DNA of 64,000 nt from Chloroflexota bacterium (GCA_016234555.1 JACRBJ010000071.1:1-64000); one strand, 5' to 3'. Positions 24,695 through 33,703 are shown, counted from the stretch's first letter. Notes: a model not told the origin generated them from the letters alone. Translations and numbers: made by a program.

Positions 24695-26305
24695 TTACCT
24701 GCCCGCCTTTTCCTTTGCTGCCTTGAGCAACCCTACAAACAGCGGATGCGGATTCATCGGGCGTGACAAGAACTCAGGGTGGAATTGACTTCCAACCATG
24801 TAGGGGTGATCCGCCAGTTCGACGATCTCGACCAGCTTTCCGTTCGGCGATAACCCCGAAAATACCATGCCGTGCTTTTCAAAGTCGTCGCGATAGGCGT
24901 TGTTGAACTCGAAGCGGTGGCGGTGCCTTTCCTCGACTTCAGGAACCGCATAGGCGGCAGCGGTTTTCGTCCCTTTTTGAAGCAGGCAGGGATAAAGTCC
25001 GAGACGCATGGTACCGCCCATGTCGGTGATCGAACGCTGGTCGATCATCAGGTCGATGACGGGATGTTTCGTGCTGCGGTCAAATTCGGACGAGTTGGCT
25101 TCTTCAAGGTCGAGGACATTGCGCGCAAAGTCAACACACATCACCTGCATCCCCAGACACAAGCCAAGGTATGGGATTTTGTTTTCCCGCGCATAGCGCG
25201 CTGCCAGAATCTTCCCCTCGATTCCGCGCGAGCCGAATCCGCCGGGAACAAGCACCGCATCCGCCTGCTTGACCACGTCCCAGCCCTTTTCCTTTTCAAG
25301 GTCGGTGGAATGCACCCAGCAGATTTCCACTTCCACATCGTTTGCCAGCGCGGCATGTTTGAGCGCCTCGCGCACCGACATGTATGCATCCTGCAACTCG
25401 ACATACTTGCCCACCAGCGCCACCTTCACCGTAGGCTTCGGTTTGCGGACATGTTCCACCAGTTGTTTCCACGGCTCCATGTCCGGCTGACGTTCGGCTT
25501 TCAGTCCCAGCTTATTCAGCACCAGTTCGCCGACGCCCATGGTTTCCAACAGGAGCGGCACTTCGTAAAGTACGTCCGCCGTTTTCATAGGGATGACCGA
25601 ATCCTTGTCCACGTCGCAGAAGAGCGCGATCTTGTCGCACAGGCTCTGGTCGATCTCCTGGTCGGCGCGAGCGATGATGAGGTTTGGTGAAATGCCGATG
25701 GAACGCAGCGCGGCGACGGAATGCTGCGTGGGCTTGGTCTTGATCTCGCCTGTCGCGCCGATGGTTGGCAGCCAGGTGACGTGGACGAACAGGCAGTTCT
25801 CGCGTCCCACCTCGTTGCGGAGCTGGCGCAGCGCTTCCAAAAACGGCTGGGATTCGATGTCGCCCACCGTCCCGCCGACTTCGAGAATCATGATCTCTGC
25901 GCCGGTCTCCTTTGCGGCAAGCCCAATGCGGCGTTTGATCTCGTTGGTGATATGCGGAATAACCTGGATGGTCCCGCCCAAAAAATCGCCGCGACGTTCC
26001 TTGGCGATGGTCTCGGCGTAGACCTGTCCCGTCGTGAAGTTGCTGACCCGCGTCAGGCGGTTGTCGATGAACCGCTCGTAGTGACCCAGGTCGAGGTCGG
26101 TTTCCGCGCCGTCATCCAGCACGTACACTTCTCCATGCTGGTAGGGCGACATCGTCCCAGGGTCGACGTTGATGTACGGGTCGAGCTTCTGCACTGTCAC
26201 CTTGAAGCCGCGCTCCTTCAGCAGAAGTCCCAGCGCGGCTGCGGTCACGCCCTTGCCGACGGATGAAACAACGCCGCCCGTGAAGAATAAGTATTTTGTG
26301 GTCAT
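24695..26305 (-). CDS. pyrG: CTP synthase
   Basis: A 536-residue cytosolic enzyme making CTP from UTP, ATP and glutamine. The synthetase domain starts with YLFFTGGVVSSVGKG (P-loop) and includes KLDPYINVDPGTM and EVGGTVGDIES. The glutamine amidotransferase domain begins near residue 290 with VALVGKYVELQDAY and contains VPGGFGSRG, the nucleophilic cysteine in YLGLCLGMQ near residue 381 and the GSQFHPEF histidine/glutamate near 513. The length is normal and all key motifs are intact. A terminator shared with patA lies downstream, and a paired palindromic repeat lies in its leader region. Confidence 0.98.
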   Translation of the reverse strand: MTTKYLFFTGGVVSSVGKGVTAAALGLLLKERGFKVTVQKLDPYINVDPGTMSPYQHGEVYVLDDGAETDLDLGHYERFIDNRLTRVSNFTTGQVYAETIAKERRGDFLGGTIQVIPHITNEIKRRIGLAAKETGAEIMILEVGGTVGDIESQPFLEALRQLRNEVGRENCLFVHVTWLPTIGATGEIKTKPTQHSVAALRSIGISPNLIIARADQEIDQSLCDKIALFCDVDKDSVIPMKTADVLYEVPLLLETMGVGELVLNKLGLKAERQPDMEPWKQLVEHVRKPKPTVKVALVGKYVELQDAYMSVREALKHAALANDVEVEICWVHSTDLEKEKGWDVVKQADAVLVPGGFGSRGIEGKILAARYARENKIPYLGLCLGMQVMCVDFARNVLDLEEANSSEFDRSTKHPVIDLMIDQRSITDMGGTMRLGLYPCLLQKGTKTAAAYAVPEVEERHRHRFEFNNAYRDDFEKHGMVFSGLSPNGKLVEIVELADHPYMVGSQFHPEFLSRPMNPHPLFVGLLKAAKEKAGR

Positions 26306-26325
26306 GTCAAATCTCCTAAAAGAAG

Positions 26326-26362
26326 GTGACAGTCACTTGTTGCCGTCCAAAGTGACTGTCAC
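26326..26362. repeat. Paired palindromic repeat, GTGACAGTCAC type
   Basis: GTGACAGTCACTT (26326-26338) faces AAGTGACTGTCAC (26350-26362) across 11 bases, and each arm is itself an 11-base palindrome with one odd centre base. It lies just upstream of pyrG. Same design as 14317-14376 with a different sequence. Confidence 0.8.
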
Positions 26363-26386
26363 TGGTGTGGGTGAAAAATACAAAGA

Positions 26387-26418
26387 GAATGGGGAGGGCG
26401 TTTAAGCCCTCCCCATTC
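26387..26418. terminator. Terminator-like hairpin after the Roadblock gene
   Basis: A perfect 13-base stem, GAATGGGGAGGGC with GCCCTCCCCATTC, and a six-base loop lie about 40 bases past the Roadblock stop. A strong T-run is lacking, so efficiency is uncertain. Confidence 0.65.
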
Positions 26419-26456
26419 GGGGTGCAAATTATTTGGGTGCAAAAATTTCTTTTTGT

Positions 26457-26831
26457 TCATCCTATCAACTTGAGCAGGTCTTCCGCGGCGCGCCGCATTT
26501 CCAAAAAGATCATGCCCAGCTTGGCGTCGGGGCGCGACATGGCGGTCAACACGGCTTCCTCACCGATGGCTGTCAGCACGATGGCGCCCTTGTCGCCTTT
26601 GATGAAAACCTGCTCCAGCCCGCCGCGTCCCAGTTCGCCTGAAATACGCTCGCCGAGGCTGAGCATTGCCGCGGACATGGCCGAAACGCGGTCCTCCTCC
26701 ACCCCCTGCTGCAGGGCGGAAGCCATGATGAGACCGTCAACAGAGACAACGGCGGAGGCTTCGATATCGGGTGCGGCTGCCTGCAGGGTGCGCAGGCGTT
26801 CCACCATCTGGTCTGAACGGGATTTTGCCAT
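26457..26831 (-). CDS. Roadblock/LC7 domain protein
   Basis: A 124-residue single-domain Roadblock/LC7 protein, the family of MglB-type regulators of small GTPases. The pattern of helix (SDQMVERLRTLQAA), strand (ASAVVSVDGLIMAS), helix (SAMSAAMLSLGERISGELG), paired strands (EQVFIKGDKGAIVLTAIG) and final helix (LEMRRAAEDLLKLI) covers the whole length. It is probably a dimer in the cytosol. No small GTPase gene is adjacent, so its partner is encoded elsewhere or it has another role such as scaffolding. It is flanked by a hairpin terminator and reads towards pyrG. Confidence 0.88.
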   Translation of the reverse strand: MAKSRSDQMVERLRTLQAAAPDIEASAVVSVDGLIMASALQQGVEEDRVSAMSAAMLSLGERISGELGRGGLEQVFIKGDKGAIVLTAIGEEAVLTAMSRPDAKLGMIFLEMRRAAEDLLKLIG

Positions 26832-26981
26832 ACTGAATCTCCTGAGTAAGCGGGCTTCCCCGCCATGTGTGTGATTGAACAGCCTGAGTTTACCAGAAAA
26901 TTAAATATTCGAGAATTGTCGGCACATTTCAATTCCGAAATTTGACCCTTCCTGTCCTTCATGTTAAACTTGCTGATTGCC

Positions 26982-27587
26982 ATGTTCAAGCATTTTGTCG
27001 TTTCCCTTGCCGTTTTTCTCTTCCAGTCCCAGAATATTTTGATTGCCTCTCCCCAGCCTGGCGATGTTTTACGCGGACAGGTGGAGATCGTGGGGAATAT
27101 GGATGTCCCGAACTTTGCCACTGCCGAACTGGCCTTTTCCTACGCAGTCCCCGCAGGGGGCGCCTCCAACCCCGCCGACAGTTGGTTCACCATCCAGACC
27201 TTTTCCCAGCCCGTGAAGGAGCCTGTCCTCGCCGTCTGGGACACGACAGCCCTCACCGACGGCGACTATATTTTGCATCTGCGAGTGACTCTGCAGGATG
27301 GCACTGTGCAGGACGCGGTGGTCTCGGAATTGAAGATTCGCAACGATGTTCCACTGCCCACTCCCTCGCCATCGCCGACCTTTCCCTCCCAGTTTTCAAC
27401 TCCGCTGCCCGCCGTGACTGAAAAGCCTGTCACTGTGCTTCCAACCTTCCCTTCGCCCACATCCCTGCCCGCCAATCCCGTCTCGGTGACGTCCACTTCG
27501 ATCTACTCCACTTTTGCGCGCGGAGCGTTGATCACCCTCGTCCTGTTTGCCTTCTTCTCATTAATTCTCCGCCTTCGCAAAAACTAA
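26982..27587 (+). CDS. Exported membrane-anchored protein with Pro/Thr-rich stalk
   Basis: About 201 residues: a hydrophobic N-terminal signal (FKHFVVSLAVFLFQSQ), an Ig-like beta domain (residues about 25-125, opening PGDVLRGQVEIVGNMDVP), a long Pro/Ser/Thr stalk (PTPSPSPTFPSQ and on) and a C-terminal helix (GALITLVLFAFFSLILRL) with a basic end. A likely promoter (TTGACC 26942-26947, then TAAACT 26965-26970, spacing 17) would start transcription near 26977, which favours the ATG at 26982 over that at 26961 and makes the message almost leaderless. The beta domain with opening PQPGDVLRG recalls proteins that bind or present surface ligands; function unknown. The pth gene follows after 19 bases. 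Confidence 0.75.
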   Translation: MFKHFVVSLAVFLFQSQNILIASPQPGDVLRGQVEIVGNMDVPNFATAELAFSYAVPAGGASNPADSWFTIQTFSQPVKEPVLAVWDTTALTDGDYILHLRVTLQDGTVQDAVVSELKIRNDVPLPTPSPSPTFPSQFSTPLPAVTEKPVTVLPTFPSPTSLPANPVSVTSTSIYSTFARGALITLVLFAFFSLILRLRKN

Positions 27588-27606
27588 TCACCAACCTCCA
27601 ATTACT

Positions 27607-28191
27607 ATGACTGACACTTTCCTCATCATCGGACTGGGCAACCCAGGACGCGAATACAAAGATACCCGCCACAACATCGGCTTCATGCTGATTGACCGCA
27701 TCGCCGTGCGGCTGAACGCGCAGGGCATGAGATTGCAGTCGAAAGCGATTGTCACGTCAGCGTTGTACCAGGAGCGGAAGATATTGCTCGCCAAGCCGCA
27801 GACTTATATGAACCTTTCGGGACAATCGGTGCAGGGGCTTTTGCATTTCTACAAATTGCCGATAGAAAACCTGATCATTGCCCACGATGACCTCGACCTA
27901 CCCCTCGGCACCATACGCATCCGTGCCAGCGGCGGACCTGGCGGTCAGCGCGGCATGGCTTCAACCATCGAGCAGCTTGGCACCAAGGATTTCCCCCGCC
28001 TGCGCCTCGGTATCGGACGTCCGCCTGGGCGCATGGACCCGAAGGATTACGTCCTGCAGCAGTTCTCGAAGGACGACATGACTCTCCTCCCCGATGTGCT
28101 CGACCGTGCCTCCGACGCCGTTTTTGAGTTTGTGATGAAGGGGCTGAATGCGGCGATGAATAAGTTCAATGGCGATATAAAAGAGAAGTAG
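27607..28191 (+). CDS. pth: Peptidyl-tRNA hydrolase
   Basis: A 194-residue Pth that frees tRNA from prematurely released peptidyl-tRNA. The conserved GLGNPGREYKDTRHNIGF gives the catalytic asparagine and histidine (family N10 and H20), MNLSGQSV gives N68 and HDDLDLP gives D93. The usual GGHNG loop reads GGPGGQRGMAS here, so the family histidine and asparagine at 113-114 are replaced by Gln and Arg; similar variants may be normal in this lineage. It ends one base before the start of mfd, so the two are probably co-transcribed. Confidence 0.95.
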   Translation: MTDTFLIIGLGNPGREYKDTRHNIGFMLIDRIAVRLNAQGMRLQSKAIVTSALYQERKILLAKPQTYMNLSGQSVQGLLHFYKLPIENLIIAHDDLDLPLGTIRIRASGGPGGQRGMASTIEQLGTKDFPRLRLGIGRPPGRMDPKDYVLQQFSKDDMTLLPDVLDRASDAVFEFVMKGLNAAMNKFNGDIKEK

Positions 28192-28192
28192 C

Positions 28193-31100
28193 TTGGAACA
28201 TTTGCTGAATCAGTTACATGGGCTTGAATACTACCAGCAACTGCTGACCCACATCCAGGCAGGGCGGACTCTTCCTGGGTTGGGGCTTCCGCGTGCTGCG
28301 AGGCTGCCGCTCCTTGCCACTCTGCATGTGGACTTGAATCGACCGATTCTGCTGGTCACAGACCGCGCCGACCATGCCCTTTCCCTGTTCGATGAACTTG
28401 GCTTCTGGGTCAAGTCGCCACGTTACTTGTTTGCGGAGCCGAATCCGCTTTTCTATGAAGAAGCCGCCTGGGGAATCGCCACCCGCCGTGACCGCTTGCA
28501 GGCGTTGACCGTCCTCTCCACTTATCATTTACCATTTACGCAAAAGCCACCTTCGCCGCCCATCATTGTGACCTCCGTCCGCTCGTTGATGACGCGTACT
28601 TTGCCGAGGCGTGACTTTCTCAAGGCGTGCAAAAAGCTGACCGTAGGCCAGACCATCCAACCCGAAGTCCTGATCCGCGAGTGGGCGAGGATCGGCTATC
28701 AGCGGGTGAACACCGTCCTCGAGCCAGGTCAGTTCTCGCATCGCGGCGGTCTGCTGGATGTGTGGACTTCCACCGACTCCCATCCTGTCCGCTTGGATTT
28801 CTTCGGCGACGAGATCGAAACCATCCGTCAGTTTGACCCCGCCACGCAAAGGACGGTTGAAAAACTGGAGACGATTCTCGTCACGCCCGCGCGTGAGTTT
28901 TTAGCCGAGACGGTTGACGACGAGATGACGTTGTCCGAGTTCCACATTCCGCTGCTTCATTCCATGCCCGCATCGCTGTTGGATTATCTGCCGCCGCGAG
29001 CGCTGGTTGTGGTGGACGATTTGAGTTTGATTGAAGCGATGGCGAACGAGGTGGAGGAACAGGCGCTCAAGTTTCGACAGGAGAGCATTGAAGAGGGGAC
29101 GCTCTCGAAGGATTTTCCCGTCCCGTATGTGCCGTGGTCGGAGTTGCACGACACGCTTGGTGAGTTTGCCTCTGTCGAGCTGGGACATTCGACGGAAGCA
29201 GTTATCAGTGACCAGTCATCAGTTGTCAGTTTGGCGGAGCAGTTTGGTCACGATGAAAGATTTGGGGGACGGCTCAAACCGTTCATTGATTATCTTGCTC
29301 CGATTGTCGAACGAGGCGAGCAGGTCTTCATCGTCTCGCGCCAGTCGCCACGCTTGCAGGAACTTTGGAATGAGCATTATCCTGATTCTGAATTTCCCAA
29401 TCTGCAATTTATCGAAGCCTCACTCTCCGAAGGCTTCACCCTCGCTACTCATCCACTCCCTACTCATCTAATCACTGACTCTGAAATCTTCGGCTGGGAA
29501 CGTCCGCAATCGCGGATCAGGCAAAAGCAAGCCGCCGAGACTCCCGAATCGTTGTATGCCGATTTGCTGGTCGGGGATTATGTCGTTCACGTTGACCACG
29601 GCATCGGACGCTTTGCGGGTTTGATTCAGCGGCAGTTGGAAGGTCACGAACGGGAGTTTCTCGCCGTTGAGTATGACAACGCCGACACGTTGTTTGTCCC
29701 CGTCCATCAAGCGGATCGGCTTACCCGTTACGTCGGCGCGGACGGCGGGAAGCCCGCCCTCGACCATCTCGGCGGACAGGGTTGGAGTGAGACCAAAGAG
29801 CGGGTCAAAGAGGCGGTGCAGAAAGTCGCCGAGGACTTGCTCGATTTGTATGCGCGGCGTCAGGTGGTGGAGGGATTTTCCTTCGCGCCCGACTCGCAAT
29901 GGCAGCGCGAACTCGAAGACAGTTTCCCCTACGTCGAGACCGATGACCAGAAGAGCGCCATCGCGGAAATCAAACGCGATATGGAACGCGCGCGTCCGAT
30001 GGATCGTTTGCTGTGCGGTGATGTCGGCTACGGAAAAACCGAGGTCGCCTTGCGCGCCGCTTTCAAGGCGGTGATGAGCGGCAAACAGGCGGCGGTGCTT
30101 GTGCCGACCACCGTTTTGGCGCAGCAGCACTTCGAGACTTTCTCCCAGCGGCTGGCGGCTTTCCCTGTTACTGTGGAAATGCTTTCGCGTTTCCGTACGC
30201 CACGTGAGCAGACCGAGATTCTGCTCAAACTTGCGCTTGGCGAAGTTGACATCGTTGTCGGCACGCACCGCCTGATTTCCGCCGATGTCGAGTTCAAGGA
30301 CTTGGGGCTGGTCGTTATCGACGAGGAGCAGCGTTTCGGTGTGACGCACAAGGAGCATCTCAAGAAACTCCGCACCGAAGTGGATGTGCTGACGCTGACA
30401 GCCACGCCGATTCCACGCACGTTGTACATGGCGCTGACGGGTGTGCGCGACATCTCGAACCTGAACACGCCGCCCGAAGAACGCCTGCCGATTGTGACCC
30501 ACGTCGGACCGTATTCGCCGCGACTGGTGCGCCAGGCGATTTTGCGCGAGCTTGAACGCGGCGGACAGATTTTCTTTGTCCACAACCGCGTGAACACGAT
30601 TGACGCGATGAAGGTGCATCTCAACAAACTTGTCCCTGAAGCGCGGGTGGACATTGGTCACGGGCAGATGGCGGAAGGTCAGCTTGCCAGCGTAATGCAC
30701 CGCTTCAACATGGGCGAGATCGACATCCTGCTTTGCACGACCATCATCGAATCAGGCTTGGACATCCCCAACGCCAACACGCTGATTGTTGACCGCGCCG
30801 ACACCTTTGGGCTTGCCCAACTCTATCAACTGCGCGGACGGGTGGGACGCGGCGCGATGCGGGCGTACGCCTATTTCTTCCGTCACAACAAGATGGCGCC
30901 CACGCAGGACGGTCAACAGCGGCTGGAAGTCATTGCCGAAAATACCCAACTTGGCGCAGGCTACTCGATTGCCATGCGTGACCTTGAAATCCGCGGGGCG
31001 GGCGATCTGCTTGGCACGCGTCAGCACGGATATATCCAGTCGGTTGGCTTCCATCTTTACACGAGAATGCTTGCTGATGCGGTGAGGCGACTGAGGCGAA

Positions 31101-31603
31101 GTGATGGTCAAAGGTCAAAGGTCGAAGGTCTCGATGCGACCTTTGACTTGCAACCTTTGACATTCAACCTGCCTTTGAGCTTGCCCGTGAATGTTGACCT
31201 GCCCCTCGCCATCGGCATTCCCAGCGATTACATCTCCGACCAGGAATTACGCCTGCGGCTCTACCGTCGCATTGCGGATTTGCGTGACGAAACCGAACTC
31301 GACGCGCTTGGCTCCGAATTCCGCGACAGGTTTGGTCAACTGCCAGAGATGACGCAAAACCTGCTGTATCAGATGCGGGTCAAACTCCGCGCCGAAAAAG
31401 CGGGACTGTCTGCGGTGAGCCAGGAATCGTCGGGGCAGATTCTGCTCAAGTACACGTCACCAGCCGACGGGTTGGAAGCGAAGCGTCTCCCTGATTTGGG
31501 AGATGGAGTCCGAGGCGGAAAATCCGCTTATTGGGTGACAATATCCAAAGAGGAAAATTGGATGGTGAAGTTGTTGGATGTGTTGGGGAGGTTGGCGAAC
31601 TAA
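28193..31603 (+). CDS. mfd: Transcription-repair coupling factor Mfd
   Basis: An 1136-residue DNA translocase that removes RNA polymerase stalled at lesions and recruits UvrA. In order: the UvrB-like N-terminal module (GQFSHRGGLLDVW near 180), the RNA-polymerase-interacting Tudor-like domain (GDYVVHVDHGIGRFAGL near 462), the RecG-like helicase (GDVGYGKTEVALRAAF near 607, VVIDEEQRFGV near 705, LTLTATPIPRTLYM) and the C-terminal TRCF domain. The start is TTG one base after pth; no in-frame ATG fits as well. Two linkers are encoded by heptamer repeats (29202-29229; 31106-31171), the latter just before the TRCF domain. Confidence 0.97.
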   Translation: MEHLLNQLHGLEYYQQLLTHIQAGRTLPGLGLPRAARLPLLATLHVDLNRPILLVTDRADHALSLFDELGFWVKSPRYLFAEPNPLFYEEAAWGIATRRDRLQALTVLSTYHLPFTQKPPSPPIIVTSVRSLMTRTLPRRDFLKACKKLTVGQTIQPEVLIREWARIGYQRVNTVLEPGQFSHRGGLLDVWTSTDSHPVRLDFFGDEIETIRQFDPATQRTVEKLETILVTPAREFLAETVDDEMTLSEFHIPLLHSMPASLLDYLPPRALVVVDDLSLIEAMANEVEEQALKFRQESIEEGTLSKDFPVPYVPWSELHDTLGEFASVELGHSTEAVISDQSSVVSLAEQFGHDERFGGRLKPFIDYLAPIVERGEQVFIVSRQSPRLQELWNEHYPDSEFPNLQFIEASLSEGFTLATHPLPTHLITDSEIFGWERPQSRIRQKQAAETPESLYADLLVGDYVVHVDHGIGRFAGLIQRQLEGHEREFLAVEYDNADTLFVPVHQADRLTRYVGADGGKPALDHLGGQGWSETKERVKEAVQKVAEDLLDLYARRQVVEGFSFAPDSQWQRELEDSFPYVETDDQKSAIAEIKRDMERARPMDRLLCGDVGYGKTEVALRAAFKAVMSGKQAAVLVPTTVLAQQHFETFSQRLAAFPVTVEMLSRFRTPREQTEILLKLALGEVDIVVGTHRLISADVEFKDLGLVVIDEEQRFGVTHKEHLKKLRTEVDVLTLTATPIPRTLYMALTGVRDISNLNTPPEERLPIVTHVGPYSPRLVRQAILRELERGGQIFFVHNRVNTIDAMKVHLNKLVPEARVDIGHGQMAEGQLASVMHRFNMGEIDILLCTTIIESGLDIPNANTLIVDRADTFGLAQLYQLRGRVGRGAMRAYAYFFRHNKMAPTQDGQQRLEVIAENTQLGAGYSIAMRDLEIRGAGDLLGTRQHGYIQSVGFHLYTRMLADAVRRLRRSDGQRSKVEGLDATFDLQPLTFNLPLSLPVNVDLPLAIGIPSDYISDQELRLRLYRRIADLRDETELDALGSEFRDRFGQLPEMTQNLLYQMRVKLRAEKAGLSAVSQESSGQILLKYTSPADGLEAKRLPDLGDGVRGGKSAYWVTISKEENWMVKLLDVLGRLAN
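29202..29229. repeat. Heptamer array inside mfd, four units ending in CAG
   Basis: Four perfect seven-base units, each ending TCAG or CCAG (first unit TTATCAG). They encode part of the segment ISDQSSVVS in a linker near residue 340. A looser CT-rich array follows at about 29441-29475. Confidence 0.85.
31106..31171. repeat. Sixty-six-base inverted heptamer element inside mfd
   Basis: The left part has three and a half units of GGTCAAA (31106-31130). The right part has ACCTTTG repeated every fourteen bases within a seven-base frame (31139-31171), which is the reverse complement of the left unit. The element is 22 codons long and keeps the frame. Confidence 0.9.
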
Positions 31604-31636
31604 GCTCTGACGGGGGCTTAGCCCACGTCAGAGCTT
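31602..31636 (+). terminator. Hairpin at the end of mfd with GGGGGCTTAGCCC core
   Basis: AAGCTCTGACG and CGTCAGAGCTT pair outside a GGGGCTTAGCCC core, followed by TTTAAAAAATT. It begins at the mfd stop codon. The same core is found in the hairpin at 45181-45215. Confidence 0.75.
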
Positions 31637-31643
31637 TAAAAAA

Positions 31644-31671
31644 TTAATGATTAGTTATTGGTAATTGGCAC
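31644..31671. repeat. Heptamer array holding the stop codon of the next gene
   Basis: Four seven-base units starting TTA or TTG (first TTAATGA, third TTGGTAA). The stop of the minus-strand membrane-protein gene (31655-31657) is inside, so the last residues ANYQ are repeat-encoded. Confidence 0.75.
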
Positions 31672-33703
31672 ACTTCAAATCATCTTTGAGATTCTTAATT
31701 GTGTCGTCGCGTTCTTGAGATGGGGAAGCGCTTGCGACAAGTCTGTCCAACGCTGAACAGAGGCTGGGTTCCAGTCCCGCTGTGATTTTGTTTGCGAACT
31801 TGGTTTGCTTTGTCACGTAGTTCCAGTCTTCAAGATGACCGTAGCCTTCGATGAAGGGGATGTACTCGAAGCCGTTATCCGCCCGCTCGCCGATGGCTTG
31901 GGACTCCTCCCAGAGCCGCGCAATCTCGTCCCATTGACCGTACTGGCGGGCGAGGTCTGCCTTCTCGAAATAGTAACACCAGGTTTGAGTGTTTTGCCTG
32001 CCATAGATGACTTCGGGCAGGCTGGCTTCGCCCTGCCCGATCAGGCTGATGTCCGAGCCAGCGCTGAGTTGACGCATGTCGTTGCTGACGAGTCGCAGGT
32101 TGGTATCCTGCGGCTGCATGATCCACAGACAACGCTTCATTTCGGGATTGAACGAAAGCAGCAACATCTGATTGCTATTCCCTGAAAAATTCATGGTGAG
32201 TTTGCTGTATTCGAGCGGAGCGCCCCGAAGCAGGTCGCCAACGTTTGGGTTGGTGTAGTAAAACGGGAAATACCAATAGGGCGGCGATTGAACGTCGCCG
32301 GGCTGGTAGGCGGTGATGATGGAGAACGAGACTGCATATTCGCCCATCACGCCGAGAATTTCCTCATCGGTGAGCAGGGCCGTGCCAGGTTGAATCTTTG
32401 GCGCGCGCCAGAGGAGTTGCTGTAAAAAGCGTTCCTGCTTTTCCCATGAATATTGGAATTCTTTCGTGTTATCCAAATGGAAGTTGACCGCCAGCGCGAT
32501 GCACAGCGAGAGCAAAACAATTTTCTTTTTCCTGTCGCTGACGAAGTAGTCGATAATCAAGACCAGCAGGAAAGCCGCGCCCAACATGGACGGAATCCCA
32601 AAGCGCGAGGCAGACAGCAGGTTTTTGCTTTCGAGAATATACCTGCCGATCAGCCACACGGGCAGACCGCCGACCATCAAGCCGACAGCGGCAAGCAGGA
32701 CGCTTCGTTTGGACCAGTCGTCGGCTGGAGGCTCTTTGTCCACGTCAAGCCCGCTGAGATACAAAAACGCAAATCCGAAACCGATCAGGCTGACAATCAA
32801 TCGGAAGCGGACATACACGGAGTTGAAATCAAGCAAATCCGCGCTCATAGCGCTTTGCCAGCCGATAGTCATCACCGAAACGGCGTCCTTGACGGAGGCG
32901 CTCAGCAGGAAGCCGATGGCTTTGAATGGCTCGCTGAATAACTGGTTCAAGATGACAGGCGTGTTGCGGGTGACTCCCTCCACGTTTTGGAAGAGGAAGG
33001 CACGCCAGTAGGCGTAGATTCCCAGAACCAGAAGATAGGGAAGCCAGTGCAAAAACGTCCGCCAGAACCTTTTCTGTGTGCTAGACTCGCTCCGCGAGAT
33101 TAGTATCCAAAGGATGAAGGGACGCAGCAGTTCGAGTCCCGCAAAGTATTCGCTAGTGAAGAGATGGGCAGCCTGTAGCAGGGCGGCGGGAATGATCAAC
33201 CAAAGATATTTTTTTTGCTGGACGGCAAGCACCATCAGATACAGCGAAAGGTTGAAAAAGACAAATCCCACCCAATGATGTGTGGAGCCGACCGCAAAGG
33301 GTTGGAGCATGAAAAACGGATACACCGCAAACAGCAGTGCAATCGAAATTGTCTCGCGGGTACGGTTGGACCAAATTGCAGACAGCACTTTCCAAAACAA
33401 AACCACTGTCAGCCAGCGCATGAACAGCGCGGCAAGATGCCAGTAGAGTGGCTTGAACCCTAAAATCTTGAATGCCAGAATATATAGCCATGCGGCGTAC
33501 GGACGGCTGTCGTACAAAAGCATTTCGCGCAGGCTCGCGATTCCCTTGTTGTAGGCGTAGAACACGTAGGGCCAGTCGTCCATGTAAAAGCCGAGGCTGG
33601 GAATCATCAACCCAAAGCCGAGGATGCACGCGGCGAGAAATGCAAATGGCGCGCTTTTTTCGGTGAATTGTATTTTTGCGAAACGCGATGCGATGTTTTT
33701 CAT
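31655..33703 (-). CDS. GT-C-like polytopic membrane protein, GT39/GT83 style
   Basis: A 682-residue protein with ten or more membrane helices and a soluble C-terminal region of about 180 residues. The first outside loop has GFYMDDWPYVFYAYNKG near residue 32; the DD pair there is the expected metal/donor site of polyprenyl-phosphate-sugar GT-C enzymes. The start is the ATG at 33703: a TATAAT (minus strand, 33713-33718) lies ten bases upstream, so the message would be nearly leaderless. Divergent from uvrB. The acceptor is unknown; an unrelated-looking GT-C-like protein is at 14448-16406. The final residues are encoded by a heptamer array. Confidence 0.75.
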   Translation of the reverse strand: MKNIASRFAKIQFTEKSAPFAFLAACILGFGLMIPSLGFYMDDWPYVFYAYNKGIASLREMLLYDSRPYAAWLYILAFKILGFKPLYWHLAALFMRWLTVVLFWKVLSAIWSNRTRETISIALLFAVYPFFMLQPFAVGSTHHWVGFVFFNLSLYLMVLAVQQKKYLWLIIPAALLQAAHLFTSEYFAGLELLRPFILWILISRSESSTQKRFWRTFLHWLPYLLVLGIYAYWRAFLFQNVEGVTRNTPVILNQLFSEPFKAIGFLLSASVKDAVSVMTIGWQSAMSADLLDFNSVYVRFRLIVSLIGFGFAFLYLSGLDVDKEPPADDWSKRSVLLAAVGLMVGGLPVWLIGRYILESKNLLSASRFGIPSMLGAAFLLVLIIDYFVSDRKKKIVLLSLCIALAVNFHLDNTKEFQYSWEKQERFLQQLLWRAPKIQPGTALLTDEEILGVMGEYAVSFSIITAYQPGDVQSPPYWYFPFYYTNPNVGDLLRGAPLEYSKLTMNFSGNSNQMLLLSFNPEMKRCLWIMQPQDTNLRLVSNDMRQLSAGSDISLIGQGEASLPEVIYGRQNTQTWCYYFEKADLARQYGQWDEIARLWEESQAIGERADNGFEYIPFIEGYGHLEDWNYVTKQTKFANKITAGLEPSLCSALDRLVASASPSQERDDTIKNLKDDLKCANYQ

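Noticed and set aside
29468..30700. A 410-codon open frame antisense to mfd
   Set aside because: It covers the helicase motifs of mfd in antisense and has no start signal or recognisable domain.
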